Positions 22,983-34,479 of a stretch of 64,000 nt of DNA are shown here, piece by piece. Within the stretch, counting starts at the first letter, position 1. Every line of letters starts with the position of its first letter. Origin of the DNA: Aphidius gifuensis (taxonomy: Eukaryota; Arthropoda; Insecta; Hymenoptera; Braconidae). The stretch lies in the NCBI RefSeq assembly GCF_014905175.1, contig NC_057789.1, positions 12,452,876-12,516,875 on the forward strand, written 5' to 3'. Made by a program: the position numbers and the translations under genes. The notes beneath the pieces were generated by a model. That model had not been told where the DNA came from and ran no database searches. It saw nothing but the letters and a program-made list of their open reading frames with translations.

Positions 22983-23800
22983 CTAAGAAGAAAAAAAAGT
23001 AAACTTAAACTCGTCAACTCGTCTACGGTCCAACACAGTAAGCATAAAAACTCTTGAACGTTAATCCTCTTATATCTGAAAGTCGTAGAAGAATTTTTGG
23101 TGTCTCACTGCTTGGCGAAAATTTGGACGGAGAAAACCTGCCAAGAAACACATTCTTGAATTTTCGTAATGACAGTTTTCACCGGTGAAGGATGTTGCTA
23201 CGATCCGCAAGTTAAGATACGTAGCAACAATCAAAAACCAGAGTTGCCAGATGCTTGGTAGAGCAAAGCGCCACTGACGTGGTACTAAGGGGTCAAATGG
23301 GGGCTATTTTTGAGTGGTCAAAGCGCCAACCAAAGGGCCAGATTTAAATTTATTTTTATTATAAAAAAACATGTAAATCACATTATAAGAGGAAAATTTT
23401 TTATTATTTTTTGTTATTTTTATGTCATCTATTAATTAGCATATCATTTTATTAATATATTTTTGGATAATTATATCATGTATTAATGAATATACTATTC
23501 GATATTATTTTTTTTTTAATATTATCCATGGAGTGCCACGGACAATATTAAAAAAAAACTCAATGATAATACCAACTTCCATCTATGGCCCATGTTCCGT
23601 CGGAAAGAGAGGTAAGTGAGAAGAGAGAGAGACAGAAAATTTTTGTTTTTTCATATGTATATATTATTAAATATATTATTTTTATTTTTAAAATACGTAA
23701 TTTTTGGCTTATACCACTTTCCAAAACAAGTTTCACATCAATTCATTTCATTATAAGATGGGGGGGATCTTTTGTTTCTAGACTGTAGGCAAAAATCTTA
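22983..23800. other. Region upstream of the four-TM gene
   Basis: This should contain the gene's 5' exon or exons and promoter. A short ATG-containing stretch near 23045 on the minus strand is possible but not convincing. 23490-23560 holds an imperfect hairpin (AATATTATCC / GGACAATATT with T and A runs). An open plus-strand stretch at 23585-23788 has no recognisable content. Confidence 0.4.
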
Positions 23801-24960
23801 TTCCACAATTTCACAAAAAAAAAAGGGCTACCCATTTTGTACAATAATATAATTATTAATTGCCAATCGATAGTTTTCACACAAACTAATGATTTATTCA
23901 ACCGTTCTATACAACAAAAAGCGGCTACCCCTTGTACAATAATATTAATATTGTTTTTTTTTCGAATTATTTTAGAAGTGATTACTAATTAGACATGAAT
24001 TACCTTATCGCTCTACTATAATTGCCATTCTCTGGTTTATTTTCTTATCATAAATTTTAATCTCAATTTTACAAGAAAAGTTAGTTGCTACCCTCATCGT
24101 AGAAAGACTTCGATTATTAATCGGCAACCTATAATTTTCGCGTTAATAAAAGGTTAAATTTGAGATTTCAAACTAAAAAAAAAGTGGCTACCCGCTGTCA
24201 TTCAATAATCAAATGTAGAAAAAATGGCTACTTTTTACCAGCTGAAATACTCGTTCACTTCTTTACAAAGAAACTGAGTAGATACTTATACTTTTTTTTT
24301 TTTTAACTTATATAAATATTTTTTTTTTATTTAGCTTTACGTATAAATTTATCATTATTATTATTAACAATAATAAATTCAATTTTATTGTAAAATGATA
24401 CATTATTCTATTCTCAATTATAATAATATTTTATTATAGTTATGATTATTTCCTTGAATTCTTGTAATGAATGATAGGATAAAACAAATACGCCGACCGT
24501 TATTCGAGTTTTCCCCTTGATTTGGATTTCACGATTTATAAAATATTTTTAACGTTTTTTTTCTAGCAGTTAGCTTTGAATTTCTCTTCACAATTTTGTC
24601 GGTTAAAAAAGTGGTTACCCCGTATGCATAAGACTTTAGTTACTAGTTGCTAATATATAGTTTTCACAATAACAAAAATATATTTTTTACAACTTATAAG
24701 TGGCTAACCCCTTGAACAATGAATCCACTATTAATGGTAAATATATGTTCTTAACGCAAGCCAAAAACTTTTTGATAATTTTACGAAAAAAAGAAGGTGG
24801 CTACCCCCTTGTACAGTACTTTATTTCTTCTTGATAATTTTTTCTTTTTTTTTATCGACGCAATTAGCGATTTTACGAAAAAAAAAACAAAAAAAAGAAG
24901 GCTACCCCGTTTGTACAATGATAGAATAATTAATTGCCAATCGCTAGTAGTAGTGTCTCT
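23800..24960 (+). repeat. Array of degenerate GGCTACCCC repeats
   Basis: A motif close to AAAAGTGGCTACCCCYTTG, usually followed by TACAATRATA and often by ATTAATTGCCAATCG and AGTTTTCAC, recurs near 23826, 23922, 24090, 24183, 24225, 24610, 24702, 24797 and 24898. Spacing is irregular (about 40 to 385 bp) and the poly-A before the motif is kept. It is non-coding. It is not a known satellite to me. Confidence 0.65.
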
Positions 24961-25074
24961 ACCAGAGTTGTAGATACGCGGTTGGTAAGGGGTAGATCGG
25001 AGGGGACAGGGGACTGCAACCTAATCGGTCAAACAGGGATGGTAAAATAGTATAACTTATTTCTATTTATAATA

Positions 25075-25113
25075 ATACCGACTGATAATAATTTATTTAT
25101 TATCAGTCGGTAT
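25075..25113. repeat. Perfect hairpin with 17-bp stem
   Basis: ATACCGACTGATAATAA is followed by a 5-base loop and its exact reverse complement. It stands alone in AT-rich DNA, with no T run that would make it a terminator in this kind of genome. Confidence 0.8.
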
Positions 25114-25384
25114 AGAAGAATTTTATGTTGTATCTGTATATTATAAATTAAAAAAAAAAAAATTCACAAGCTGGATTTGAACCAGTTACCTATGAACAAA
25201 TATATATATATATATATAGGATAGAATTATATTTGATACTAACTTATATTAGAATAAAATATATTTTACATTATAATGAAACCAATCATGACCAATTTTT
25301 TTTATTATTTATAAACATGAAAAAAAAAAAAAGAAAAAAATTTGCTGACTTTCCATACGTGTTATTTTTTAAATCGACCTATGT

Positions 25385-25969
25385 ATATATTTATTTATCT
25401 ATTTATTTATTTATTTATTAACCCAACAGTACAGTGTACTAGTTCAGGGTTATAGATTAAAATTTTACAAGAAAATTTAACATTTAAAGTAGAATAAATT
25501 ATATTTGAAGTTACAAATTATATATTGATTAATATGAAAAAAGAGAGAAAAAAAATTTATTAATAAACAAAATTGCCTTAGTAGGTAAATAACTTCAATT
25601 AATTCTAGATACTCTTACACATTCCAGTACAAACTTATATGATATTGGTCTACAATTTAATATTTTACTCAGTAATAAAGTTCTTTTGCAAACCTCATTA
25701 GTAATTGTAATCATATTTTTTAATGGTGATATTGTAGTGACCTTATTGAGAGGTGAGTCCAATATGAATAGAGATATGTAACGTAATTTAGTTGCCTTAG
25801 TGTTAATTTTCATATTATCAATTATTGCTGGACAATCAACAATACCACTAATTAATTTCAAAAAAAATGTAATTAAAGCAGCATCACGTCCAAGATCCAG
25901 TGGGGTAATATTGGACCTCTCAATAAAGTCACTATCATCCATACCTTTAGGAGGGTAGATTCCTTCTCT
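25385..25969 (-). pseudogene. 5'-truncated non-LTR retrotransposon (LINE) 3' end
   Basis: The minus strand from 25942 to 25595 is open and resembles the C-terminal end of CR1/jockey-like RT proteins: an IERSNITPLDLGRDAALITF helix, LISGIVDCPAIIDNMKI, and a Pro/Asn region with SPLNKV, ending in LECVRVSRIN. Downstream on the same strand, an untranslated stretch leads to a TAAA tail (25420-25385 as TTTA repeats on the plus strand), the 3' end typical of such LINEs. The 5' side runs into the assembly gap. The match is to the general shape of the family's C-terminus, so the call is moderate. Confidence 0.45.
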
Positions 25970-26069
25970 NNNNNNNNNNNNNNNNNNNNNNNNNNNNNNN
26001 NNNNNNNNNNNNNNNNNNNNNNNNNNNNNNNNNNNNNNNNNNNNNNNNNNNNNNNNNNNNNNNNNNNNN
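25970..26069. other. Assembly gap, 100 N
   Basis: Exactly 100 N, the usual placeholder for a gap of unknown size. The true distance between the flanks is not known. Confidence 0.98.
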
Positions 26070-26555
26070 TTCTAATTGAAGAAACAAATAAATTTTTATT
26101 CAAATCAATTCAAATATATTACATTTTCATTATACTTATGCATGCATCTGTGTGCGTGTGGGTAGTATAGTGATGGGGGAATGTGAGACAGCGCCACGAA
26201 TAAGTGAGAGAGTAGATAGCGCTCTTGCCAGATGAAATTATGATGACAGCTGTGAGCTTTCTAATTAAGTAAAATTTTATCACTAAAACTTGAATATCTA
26301 TCAAAATCTTAGGTAGAAAGTGATCGAGGAGGGCTTAAAAAATCCGTATCAAAAAGTGCTACAAAATGATAAAAAAAAACGCAATATTCATAGAAAATTT
26401 TTTTAACTACAAGCGTAAATGTGCGTTCTATCCCTATCCTTGTGTGTTAAAGTTGTCAACTTTGACATCAATTATCTTAAAAAAAACTAGTGAGAAAATT
26501 TTGGAATAATTTATGAAAATAGATAATTATTCAGGCTTTCATTTAGGCCCAAAAA
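26070..26555. other. No gene seen
   Basis: AT-rich sequence with a short GC-richer patch at 26150-26240 (GTGTGCGTGTGGGTAG). Nothing recognisable. Confidence 0.5.
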
Positions 26556-26559
26556 ATCA

Positions 26560-28032
26560 AAAATTCATAGAAGAGAAATTTTCTTTACTTTCGACCTTAA
26601 TCACTATCTGAAATATTTTTATAACTTAATTTTGAAAAAAAATTTTCTTTAGGTGGTAAAGATCCTTCATTTAATTTATTAAAAGAATCTGTATATTCAT
26701 AAAGATAAGCACCTTTTTGTTTGAGTAACTGAAATTCTTCTTCACTATTAAAATATTATCTAGTTATTTTTTTATCACAATCTTCCAAATATGATGCAAG
26801 CTTGCCAAGGCTACTACCTAACTTCTTTGGTCAATAAAACATATTTTTCTTTTTTCATAGGTAACAGCTTCATTGAGCCTTCGAATTGATCAGCCTATGA
26901 TTTAATAATAAAAAAACTATCGAAACCACTTTAATCATGAAAAAATATTGATAATACATGCGTATCTTGATATTATAGATTGCAATTTGAATGTGCTAAA
27001 CCACGAATGGAACCTGTCAGGTGCAAATGATCAATAACAATTTTGTCATTATCAGTCAATGGCTTTTCACATATATGACATTTTTTAGCTAAACGAAGCT
27101 CATTTTCTTGTTGAAAAGTCAATCGTTCCATTGGAACAGGATTACTCAAAATATGATTCTCTTGTTTTGTTATTTTTTTAAGTTCATTAACGAACCACTC
27201 TATACACTTTTCACTACGATTATAAGCAAATTTTGAAAGTGAATCATCATATGTACAATGAAGATAATAACCAACACTATATGCCATCTGAAGATCTTTT
27301 TCATTTGCTTCTGGTTGAAGTATACATTCTACCTCAGCATAAATTGAGAAATGTGCTGGCTCTTTGAATTTATCATGAATGAAAGTTTCTTGATTTAAAA
27401 TTAATAAATGAATTGTACTTTTGTCTGAATTGACTTAAATATATTGGTACTATTTCCTTTTTTTTCTCACATTCTATTCCATAAATATTTATTGATAACT
27501 TATTCATTTTTTCAAATTTGGGTACATCTTTTAAGTCGATAGGAAATCGAATGCCTTCATATTTTAATATTGTTTTAAAGTCTGGACATGAGCTCACACG
27601 GTTACAATTTCATTTAGCTGGATGTATTGCCGCTGTTACTGACCATAAAAAGCAATATTTATCATAATTTTGTATATTTACAACAGCTCGTTTATTTTTA
27701 ATAAACTGAGGCATTTCAATATATGTATAACCACCTCGAATTGGTTCATACGAATTACTATTTATAGTCAAATAAATGATCTCTTTCATAGTCCATCCTG
27801 AATCTCTTTCTTGAAATTCTTCAACCTTGACAAGAAGTTTATCTGTCATTTTTTCATCAAACCAGTTTTTTAAATCAGTTGTTGGTAAAATAATGTCATT
27901 TTTTGTATTAAAATATTTTGTTTCCTCAACAATCTTATTATTGTTCATAACTTGAAATTTACATGACAAAAAACCATTAACTTTTAAATTATTTCCTTTT
28001 TTCAAAATATTTCTAATGCGAATAGTAGTCAT
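26560..28032 (-). pseudogene. Polinton/Maverick-type DNA polymerase B fragment with EndoVII-like finger
   Basis: The stretch is read on the minus strand. 28032-27610 holds an N-terminal region (KNWFDEKMTDKLLVKVEEFQ, PIRGGYTYIEMPQFIKNKRA, then NIQNYDKYCFLWSVTAAIHP). 27597-27373 continues with IRFPIDLKDVPKFEK and SINIYG. 27287-26973 holds CHICEKPLTDNDKIVIDHLH and RGLAHSNCNL, a treble-clef finger of recombination endonuclease VII type (CxxC...DHxH...HxxCN). 26850-26570, broken, holds LGSSLGKLASYLEDC, then EFQLLKQKGAYLYEYTDSFN and LPPKENFFSKLS, which is the region before the polymerase palm. This arrangement is usual in protein-primed polymerases of Polinton/Maverick and related virus-like elements. 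The palm with the catalytic aspartates is absent. Several frame changes make it inactive. Confidence 0.65.
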
Positions 28033-28059
28033 TTTTTTAGAATCTATAGTAGAAAATAT

Positions 28060-28596
28060 CGTAAGTCTATATGCTGCAAATTAATAACCCCTGTTCGCAT
28101 ACGTCCTTGAAATATTGAATATACATCAATCTATTTTACTCTATCTTTTAATTTTCTATTATCTTTACCAATACCCATGCCAGCTTTTTTTTTATCTCTT
28201 ATTTGTTCAAGTATTGATTGCAATTGTATTATTGTCGTTTGAATTTGAATTTTTTGACCATGACACAAAGTTTAGACATTTAATATTTTTTTTTCCAAAT
28301 TTAATCCATTTTTCAAACTTATATTTTTTTCAGATGATGTTTAACACTTAAACGATTTATAACTAATGGCCGATATAAAGATACGTTGCTACGATTATAT
28401 GATTATGAATTTTCACCCTCAGAAAAGGTTCGTGTCAATGAAATTTGAAAAATATTTTTCGTCTTTCATGACACTTGGAATGACGCCTAGCATTTTTTAA
28501 ACAAAGAGTTAGCGGTTAGAATTATTTTCATTTTTTGATTTATTATAAACAGAGAGTTGATGACTTGAATTTTTTATATTCTTAATTTTACGGAGG
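28060..28596. other. Possible eroded upstream part of the polymerase element
   Basis: On the minus strand near 28270-28130 there is a short open piece (QIQTTIIQLQSILEQIRDKK, KAGMGIGKDNRKLKDRV). It might belong to the same element, but I cannot place it. The rest is AT-rich. Confidence 0.25.
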
Positions 28597-29062
28597 CTAG
28601 GAGCCATAGGCTCAGCCGCAGTATTGTATTTTATAACGAAAAAAAAAAACGTTCATAACTTACGAACTAATTGAAGAAAAATCATCGTATTAGGCTCAAA
28701 TGATGCGTCTTCGGAAACTCCATCGCCCGCATGATAGGTTTTTTCATCCATCTTCAATAGTTTTTAAACAAAAAAAAAAAACTATGAAATAAAAAAAAAA
28801 ATAATCACATATTTAATTTTATTTCTCAGAAACTATCCAAGGCCGAAAAAAAGGCGAATGACCCATAATGGAGCTTCATGAGGCCTTTTATTAAAGCCTA
28901 GTTTGATGTCTCTATCTTCATTATCCCGAAAGTTATAACGGTTTTAAACAAATTAAAAAAAATTAGGAATCGAATAACTTCACCAAACATGAGAATAAAA
29001 ACTTCGTATTAGGCTCATTTTTTGCGTCTCAAAAAACTCTATCGCCCGCATCGTCGGTTTTT
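28597..29062 (+). repeat. Dispersed repeat with 'ggctcagccgcagtattg' head
   Basis: It starts with GGAGGCTAGGAGCCATAGGC, TCAGCCGCAGTATTG, shared almost exactly with 33209-33243. It then has stretches like CGTATTAGGCTCAAATGATG and ACTCTATCGCCCGCAT that recur throughout 33.4-39.4 kb. This is one dispersed repeat family, probably transposon-derived, without coding sequence that I can see. Confidence 0.75.
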
Positions 29063-30480
29063 TCAATTTATTGTAGTTTATTTAAGGAATAAAAAAATGT
29101 TCTTAGTCACATGTTGTTCTAAATTTTGTCATTTCACGAAGTAGCAATAAAAAAAACTAAGTAATATTTGAAAATGATAAATTTCCCTGGTAGAAATCCT
29201 GTCTCATACATACCTAATAATTAGCTATTTTTATTAGATTCAAACTCACAGTTAGCTAATTCTTAGACGAACACTTAGATGATTATGAGGGCGAAATGTA
29301 AGCGGTATCTTCCCATCAGATGGCTATTTCTATTAGACTCATAAATAGCCATTTCTCAGCTAATAATTCGTATTTCATATGGGTTAAATAATAATAAAAA
29401 TACTGATAATAATTTTTTTCTTTTTATTTTGCAATAATAAAAATTTACAATATTTCACTTGATTTTTTGCTGCATTTCATTCATATTTCATTCCAAGACA
29501 ACTACTAGTAGCTCAATAGATTCAGTTTCAGAAGTCTTCCTTCACTTGTGATTTTTATTGAATAAGGCTTCATGGTGTTGGATCTTTATTTCCAGATATT
29601 TTGTACCTAAACAACAGAAATCAACATTACTAAAAAACTCAAAATAATTGAACTGTATTTAATATATTAGTTACTCACATTTCAATAAATGACAAATAAT
29701 TTCACTTAAAAAAAAAATATTACTATGGTAAATGATGGTGTAGGTACGACATTTAACCTCCAAATTTTTTACTCAAGTAACTGCAAAAAAAATTTACAAA
29801 AAAACAAATTTAAAAAAATAATGATTAAATAAAATATTCATATTAAAAATTTACTTCCTTTATTTTTTCACCTTCAAAAGAAAATAAATAATTTTGTAAT
29901 GTTTCTTGTTGATTGTAAATTAAATAAAATAATTCATGTTATTCACTGACAGCTGTAAATGGACTCTAAGTTTATTTTACTTTAAGTTCTTGCAGTTCTC
30001 AAACACAATCCTCTGTAAGTCTGTAAATTTACTCCAGTGCCCTCTAGAGCACTAAAACTAAACAAAAATGTAGCAGTACTATTTTTTCTTATTTATTAGC
30101 TATTTTATAGGTCATATTTTAGATACAAAATAATCATAGTGGTACTAGTTACAGAGGGTTCTCAGAATAAAATGAATCTAATCGTTGAATCTAACATTTA
30201 CCTACTTATTAGCCACTTTTGTTAGAAACAAAAATTTTTCTATTTTAAATAGCTGTTTATTAGCTATTATATGCCTACTTATATTGTATCCACTTTTTAG
30301 CCATTGAAATTAGCTAACAAATGGATTGAAACTAATTGAATCTCACGGAATTCTACCAGGGTTATTGTAGTTTATTTAAATAATAAAAAAAAGTTGTTAG
30401 TCACATATTTTTCTAAATTTTGTCGTTTTACGAAGTAGCCATAAAAAACAAAGTAATATTTGAAAATTATAAATTTATTG
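29063..30480. repeat. ~118-bp tandem pair split by a DNA transposon
   Basis: The sequence beginning ATTGTAGTTTATTTA, with AGTCACATNTT, TTCTAAATTTTGTC and ACGAAGTAGC, occurs at 29066-29184 and again at 30364-30480. The 1,177-bp element between the copies is described separately. Confidence 0.7.
29185..30361. mobile_element. Non-autonomous DNA transposon, TIR CCCTGGTAGAA
   Basis: The left end CCCTGGTAGAAATCC pairs with the right end GGAATTCTACCAGGG, 15 bp with one mismatch. Comparison with the undisturbed junction in the tandem copy (AAATTTATTGTAG) shows that only TT is duplicated on insertion, or that the true end is shifted by a base. The inside holds many TTAGCTATTTTTATTAGA-like subterminal repeats on both sides and no transposase. 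Confidence 0.7.
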
Positions 30481-30484
30481 TAGT

Positions 30485-32400
30485 TTATTTAAAAAAATAA
30501 AAAATAAGTTTTTTACTGTAAGGATGTTTTATGCGGGGCGTTCCCTCTATAGTCTAAAGCGCTATGCCGGGGTGGTTCTATGAGCAAATTAGGGGTGCCT
30601 CCGGCAGGGCGGTCCCTTTGGCTAGTCTATGAGTGTCTTTGAACGGACCGAAGAAAGATCTACTATGTTTTTATCTTGCTCTGATACTTTACTAGGATTT
30701 ATTTTTTTTATTTATCAATAATAATTGTTATTATATTATTTTTATAGCTTTTTTGTTTAGTTTATACGACATAATGGGTTACTTCGTAAATATATATTCG
30801 TGAAATAAAAATCATAGCTTTGTATATTTATTGGTGACATATTTTATTTTTTAAATAAACAAAACAAGTTAGATTCATGAGCTGAGAAAAAAAATATTGG
30901 TTTTGATTATAACTGAAAGATTCTTCCCCTTTACCTCCGTCTACTCCCACAACTATGCCTATAATTGAGTATGAAAAGCTCTTCGAAAAGGAGTTTGAAC
31001 AACACTCGATTATCTTTAACTTTTCATTAAATAGTAAAGTAGGTTTATGGAATAGTTATCCATCTTATGCCAAAATTTCAGAAGCCTATACCTGCTAGTA
31101 AAATAGTTATTAATGTTTGAAGTCAACAACTTTTAACGTGTACGTTTACGGGAAAGTCGAAAAATGTGAAAAAAAAACCACACATATCAAATTTTTACCA
31201 TGTTCTTAACTTCATACCTAAATAAAAAACTATCCGTATGAAACTTAAAAATCTTAAAATAATTATAGAAAAAAATAAAATCAAGTTACCTGCTAGAAAG
31301 TTAAACAATCAGTGTTTAAAAAATTATGCGTTGCGAGTACGCGCGGGGGAAGTGAAACTTTTTTTGGAGTGATTGCGGTGATAAAACTATAAGTTTCTTT
31401 CATTGATTTTTCTGTTTGTATTGACTATTCATATTACGGTCGCTATTCATAATATTGTTTATTTTATTAACCAGTAACATTTATATATCAAAAAAATTCG
31501 GTAATTATGTCAGAAATTCAAGATATTCTTTGTGATATGTAATTTTTTTATAATATTTCAAATTATACAATAATGAAAAGTGAGTATAAAATTGTGTATA
31601 TTTATAAATTTTTTTGTTATAAATTATCGTTGTCTAGAACGATATTCCTATAAACGTTCAGTACTTAAAACAGGTGAAGATTCCGAAGCTAATAGAGCAT
31701 CAGGATTTTCCTGTAATTTTTTTGGTTACACTGTTAAGAAAAATACCCCCCATCCACATCGATTTGAGTTCATAAAGATGACAGTTCTGACATAGTAGGA
31801 ATCAGTATGTTGATCAAGAAATACACACGATCTTTGAAGCTAAAACAGTGTGTGAATTTCCAAAATAATGTGTAAATCTTAAATCATCGATAATACAGGG
31901 CTCTAGATCTAACGACATTGGATGGACAAAATAAATAGTATGGTAAATAGTTTATGTATGTGTATGCTATTTATATGTGCGTGTGTGTTTTTGACAGATA
32001 ATTTATTTATTTCGTGTTGTTCAGTGTTGTTATTCTGCTGTCACATGATAAATATAAAAACAATATATAGATAATACTCGAAGAATAAAGATTAAGAAAG
32101 CACTGAAAACTTTGAATATTTTTACCTAGAAAGTAATAATTAATCAATGACAAAAAAAAAAAAAAAGTCTAGAGTGAAGGAGTGGAAGTAACAAAATATG
32201 TTTGTGTGCATATTGATACACACACATGCATGTATTGGTGGGAAACAGGACCGTCTATGCAACAAAAAATGAAGGGTGCCGCAGAAAATTTTATAAATTT
32301 TTACAATAGCATTGAGGTGCCCACTGGGGCAATTTTTTTCATTCAATTATAAAAATCTTGTTTGATTTTTTTTATTTTCATACAATTGTTGTTGTTCAGT
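30485..32400. other. No supported gene
   Basis: A GC-richer patch at 30530-30650 (GCGGGGCGTTCCCTC, GGGCGGTCCCTTTGG) stands out but has no open frame. A plus-strand 71-codon stretch at 31580-31795 and a minus-strand one at 32346-32140 have no recognisable content. Confidence 0.4.
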
Positions 32401-32414
32401 AAATTTCAATAATC

Positions 32415-33000
32415 GATATTTCTAAAATTTCGATATATCGATTTTTTTTCCTCAATTTAATGACGACAATCGATAAAACTTATCAAATAAAAAAAAATTC
32501 AACTAAAATTTTTCGATATATCAAAAAGTTTTGGAGTTACCGATATTTTTCTGGTGATGGTGGTAATTCGTTTCGTCATTGATAATATAATAGAGCTGAG
32601 GAAAAGATGTAGCCAAGTGAAATTTTTTGGATAGTAGAAGTATGTAGGTATTGTTTGTTTGGCTATGATTAAAGCTAAGTAAAAAATTTGGCTGGTAAAA
32701 ATAAGTATGTAGGTATTGTGTGTTTGGCTATAATTGAGGCTAATCAAAAATTCTAGCCGAGGAAAAGATGTAGCCGAGGGAAAAATTAAGCTGGTAAAAA
32801 TATGTAGATACAGTTTGTTTTGCTATAATTGAGACTTAGTGAAAGATCAAGCGCCTGAGTAAAAAATCAAGCTAAGTAAAAAATCTAGCTGAGAGAAAAA
32901 TTAAGCTGCTAAAAATAAGTTTGGCTATAATTGAGACTAAGTAAAAAATCTAGTGGCTGAGTAAAAAATCTAGCGGATTCATCAACTGCCGTTATGAAAA
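32415..33000. repeat. Minisatellite-bearing repeat, locus 1 (gctaagtaaaaa)
   Basis: A head with TTTCGATATATCGATTTTTT and TTGATAATATAATAGAGCT is followed by irregular repeats of GCTAAGTAAAAAATCTAG type and of TATGTAGGTATTGTTTGTTT, GGCTAT. The same head and both repeat types occur at 59840-60560. Confidence 0.75.
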
Positions 33001-33205
33001 TTAAAAAAAAAAAAAAATTCGATATGTATATCGAAACTTATGAATTATTATAACTTGAAAACTATTCGAGATACCAAAATTTTTATTTTGGCTTTGTTTT
33101 CACTCGATGAGATTTATTGATTGTCATTATTATATTTGAAAAAAAAAATCAATAGCGAAATTTATAAATTGTTATAAATTAAAAACTATTCAAGATATCG
33201 AAATT

Positions 33206-34020
33206 TTACGGAGGCTAGGAGCCATAGGCTCAGCCGCAGTATTGGATTTATCAACGAAAAAAAAAAAAAGTCTATAACTTTTGAACCACTAAACTTAGAA
33301 AGTTCGTTCGTAGCTCAAAAGAAGCGCCTCGAAAAACTCTTCGAAAACCATCATAAACTTTTCTTCAAAATGGATAAGCATTCAAATAAAAAAAAGACAG
33401 ACGTTTATACAAAAATTTTTTCAATGGTGCAAAAAATGGCGCCAGCAATAACTTATAAAAAAAATCAAGATAGAGACTTCGTTTTAGGCTCAAAAAATGC
33501 GTCTACAAAAACTCTAGAGCCCGCATCATGGACTTTTTCCGCCATGAGCGATAGTTTTCGAACCAAAAAAAAAAAAACCTTGAAATTAAAAAAAAAAAAA
33601 AAGACATTTTTTTTTTTTTCTCAAAAAGTATGCATCATAGAGTAGAAATTTTTTGAAAAGCACTAGATCTTTCGAAGGAGCTACTTTTGAGCCTAATACA
33701 AAGTCTCTATAATGATAATAACTCCGAATATGGTGGTCCGAAAAAAAACAACAAACGGCGCCAACAATAACTCGTTAAAAAATCAAAATAGAGACTTCCT
33801 GTTAGGCTCAAAAAATGCGTTTTTGAAAACTCTATCGCCCGCATCATGGACGTTTTCTGCTCCGAACAATAGTTTTTGAACCAAAAAAAAAAAACCTCAA
33901 AATTAAAAAAAAAAAAGACATTTTTTTTTTTTTCCACAAAAAGATCATGGAGCAAAAATTTTTTGAATAGCACTAGATCTTTTGGAGGAGCTACTTTTGA
34001 CCCTAATACAAAGTCTCTAT
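33206..34020 (+). repeat. Tandem repeat array with ~316-bp units, left half
   Basis: After the GGAGGCTAGGAGCC head, units carry TAGAGACTTC, TTTTAGGCTCAAAAAATGCG, ACTCTATCGCCCGCAT, an A-rich block and CACTAGATCTTTCGAAGGAG. TAGAGACTTC lies at 33471 and 33789 (318 bp apart). The array is cut by the hAT element at 34021 and continues at 38377. Confidence 0.8.
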
Positions 34021-34479
34021 CAGGGTTGCCAGACGGCCTAAACGAGAAGTCTGGAGGGGGCTGAGCAAAAGTCTGGATTTATCTGGATGGTTTAAAAAAA
34101 ATTAAAAACCCTAGCATTTTATCTGATTTTATCAAATTTTTTATTTCAACACACCAACTAATGCAAAATATTTTTTTATTAATTTTTTATAAATATAATA
34201 AATATATTTATTCATGTGTAAAAAAATATATTAATTTTTTTTTTTTTAACATTAATATTAACATTATATATTTAATATTGCTACTTAATCACATGGCAAA
34301 GTAGATGAGGTTGATAAAGAAGAGTCATACATAATACCGCAGCTATCCCCAGAAAATTTATATGAAAATATATTATCTGGCTTTTTAATTTTTATAAAAT
34401 TTCAATTCAAAATTAACTTTTAAAATTTTAAGATACCAAATAAATAATAAAATATGGTATTTGACCAAAAAAAAGCTTG

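Noticed and set aside
25165..25240. Possible tRNA gene on the minus strand
   Set aside because: Only the T-arm is convincing; there is no acceptor stem partner, D-arm or anticodon arm in the upstream AT repeat.
33370..34064. Lys- and Phe-rich open stretches on both strands
   Set aside because: Poly-A and poly-T runs of the 316-bp repeat units avoid stops by composition; not genes.
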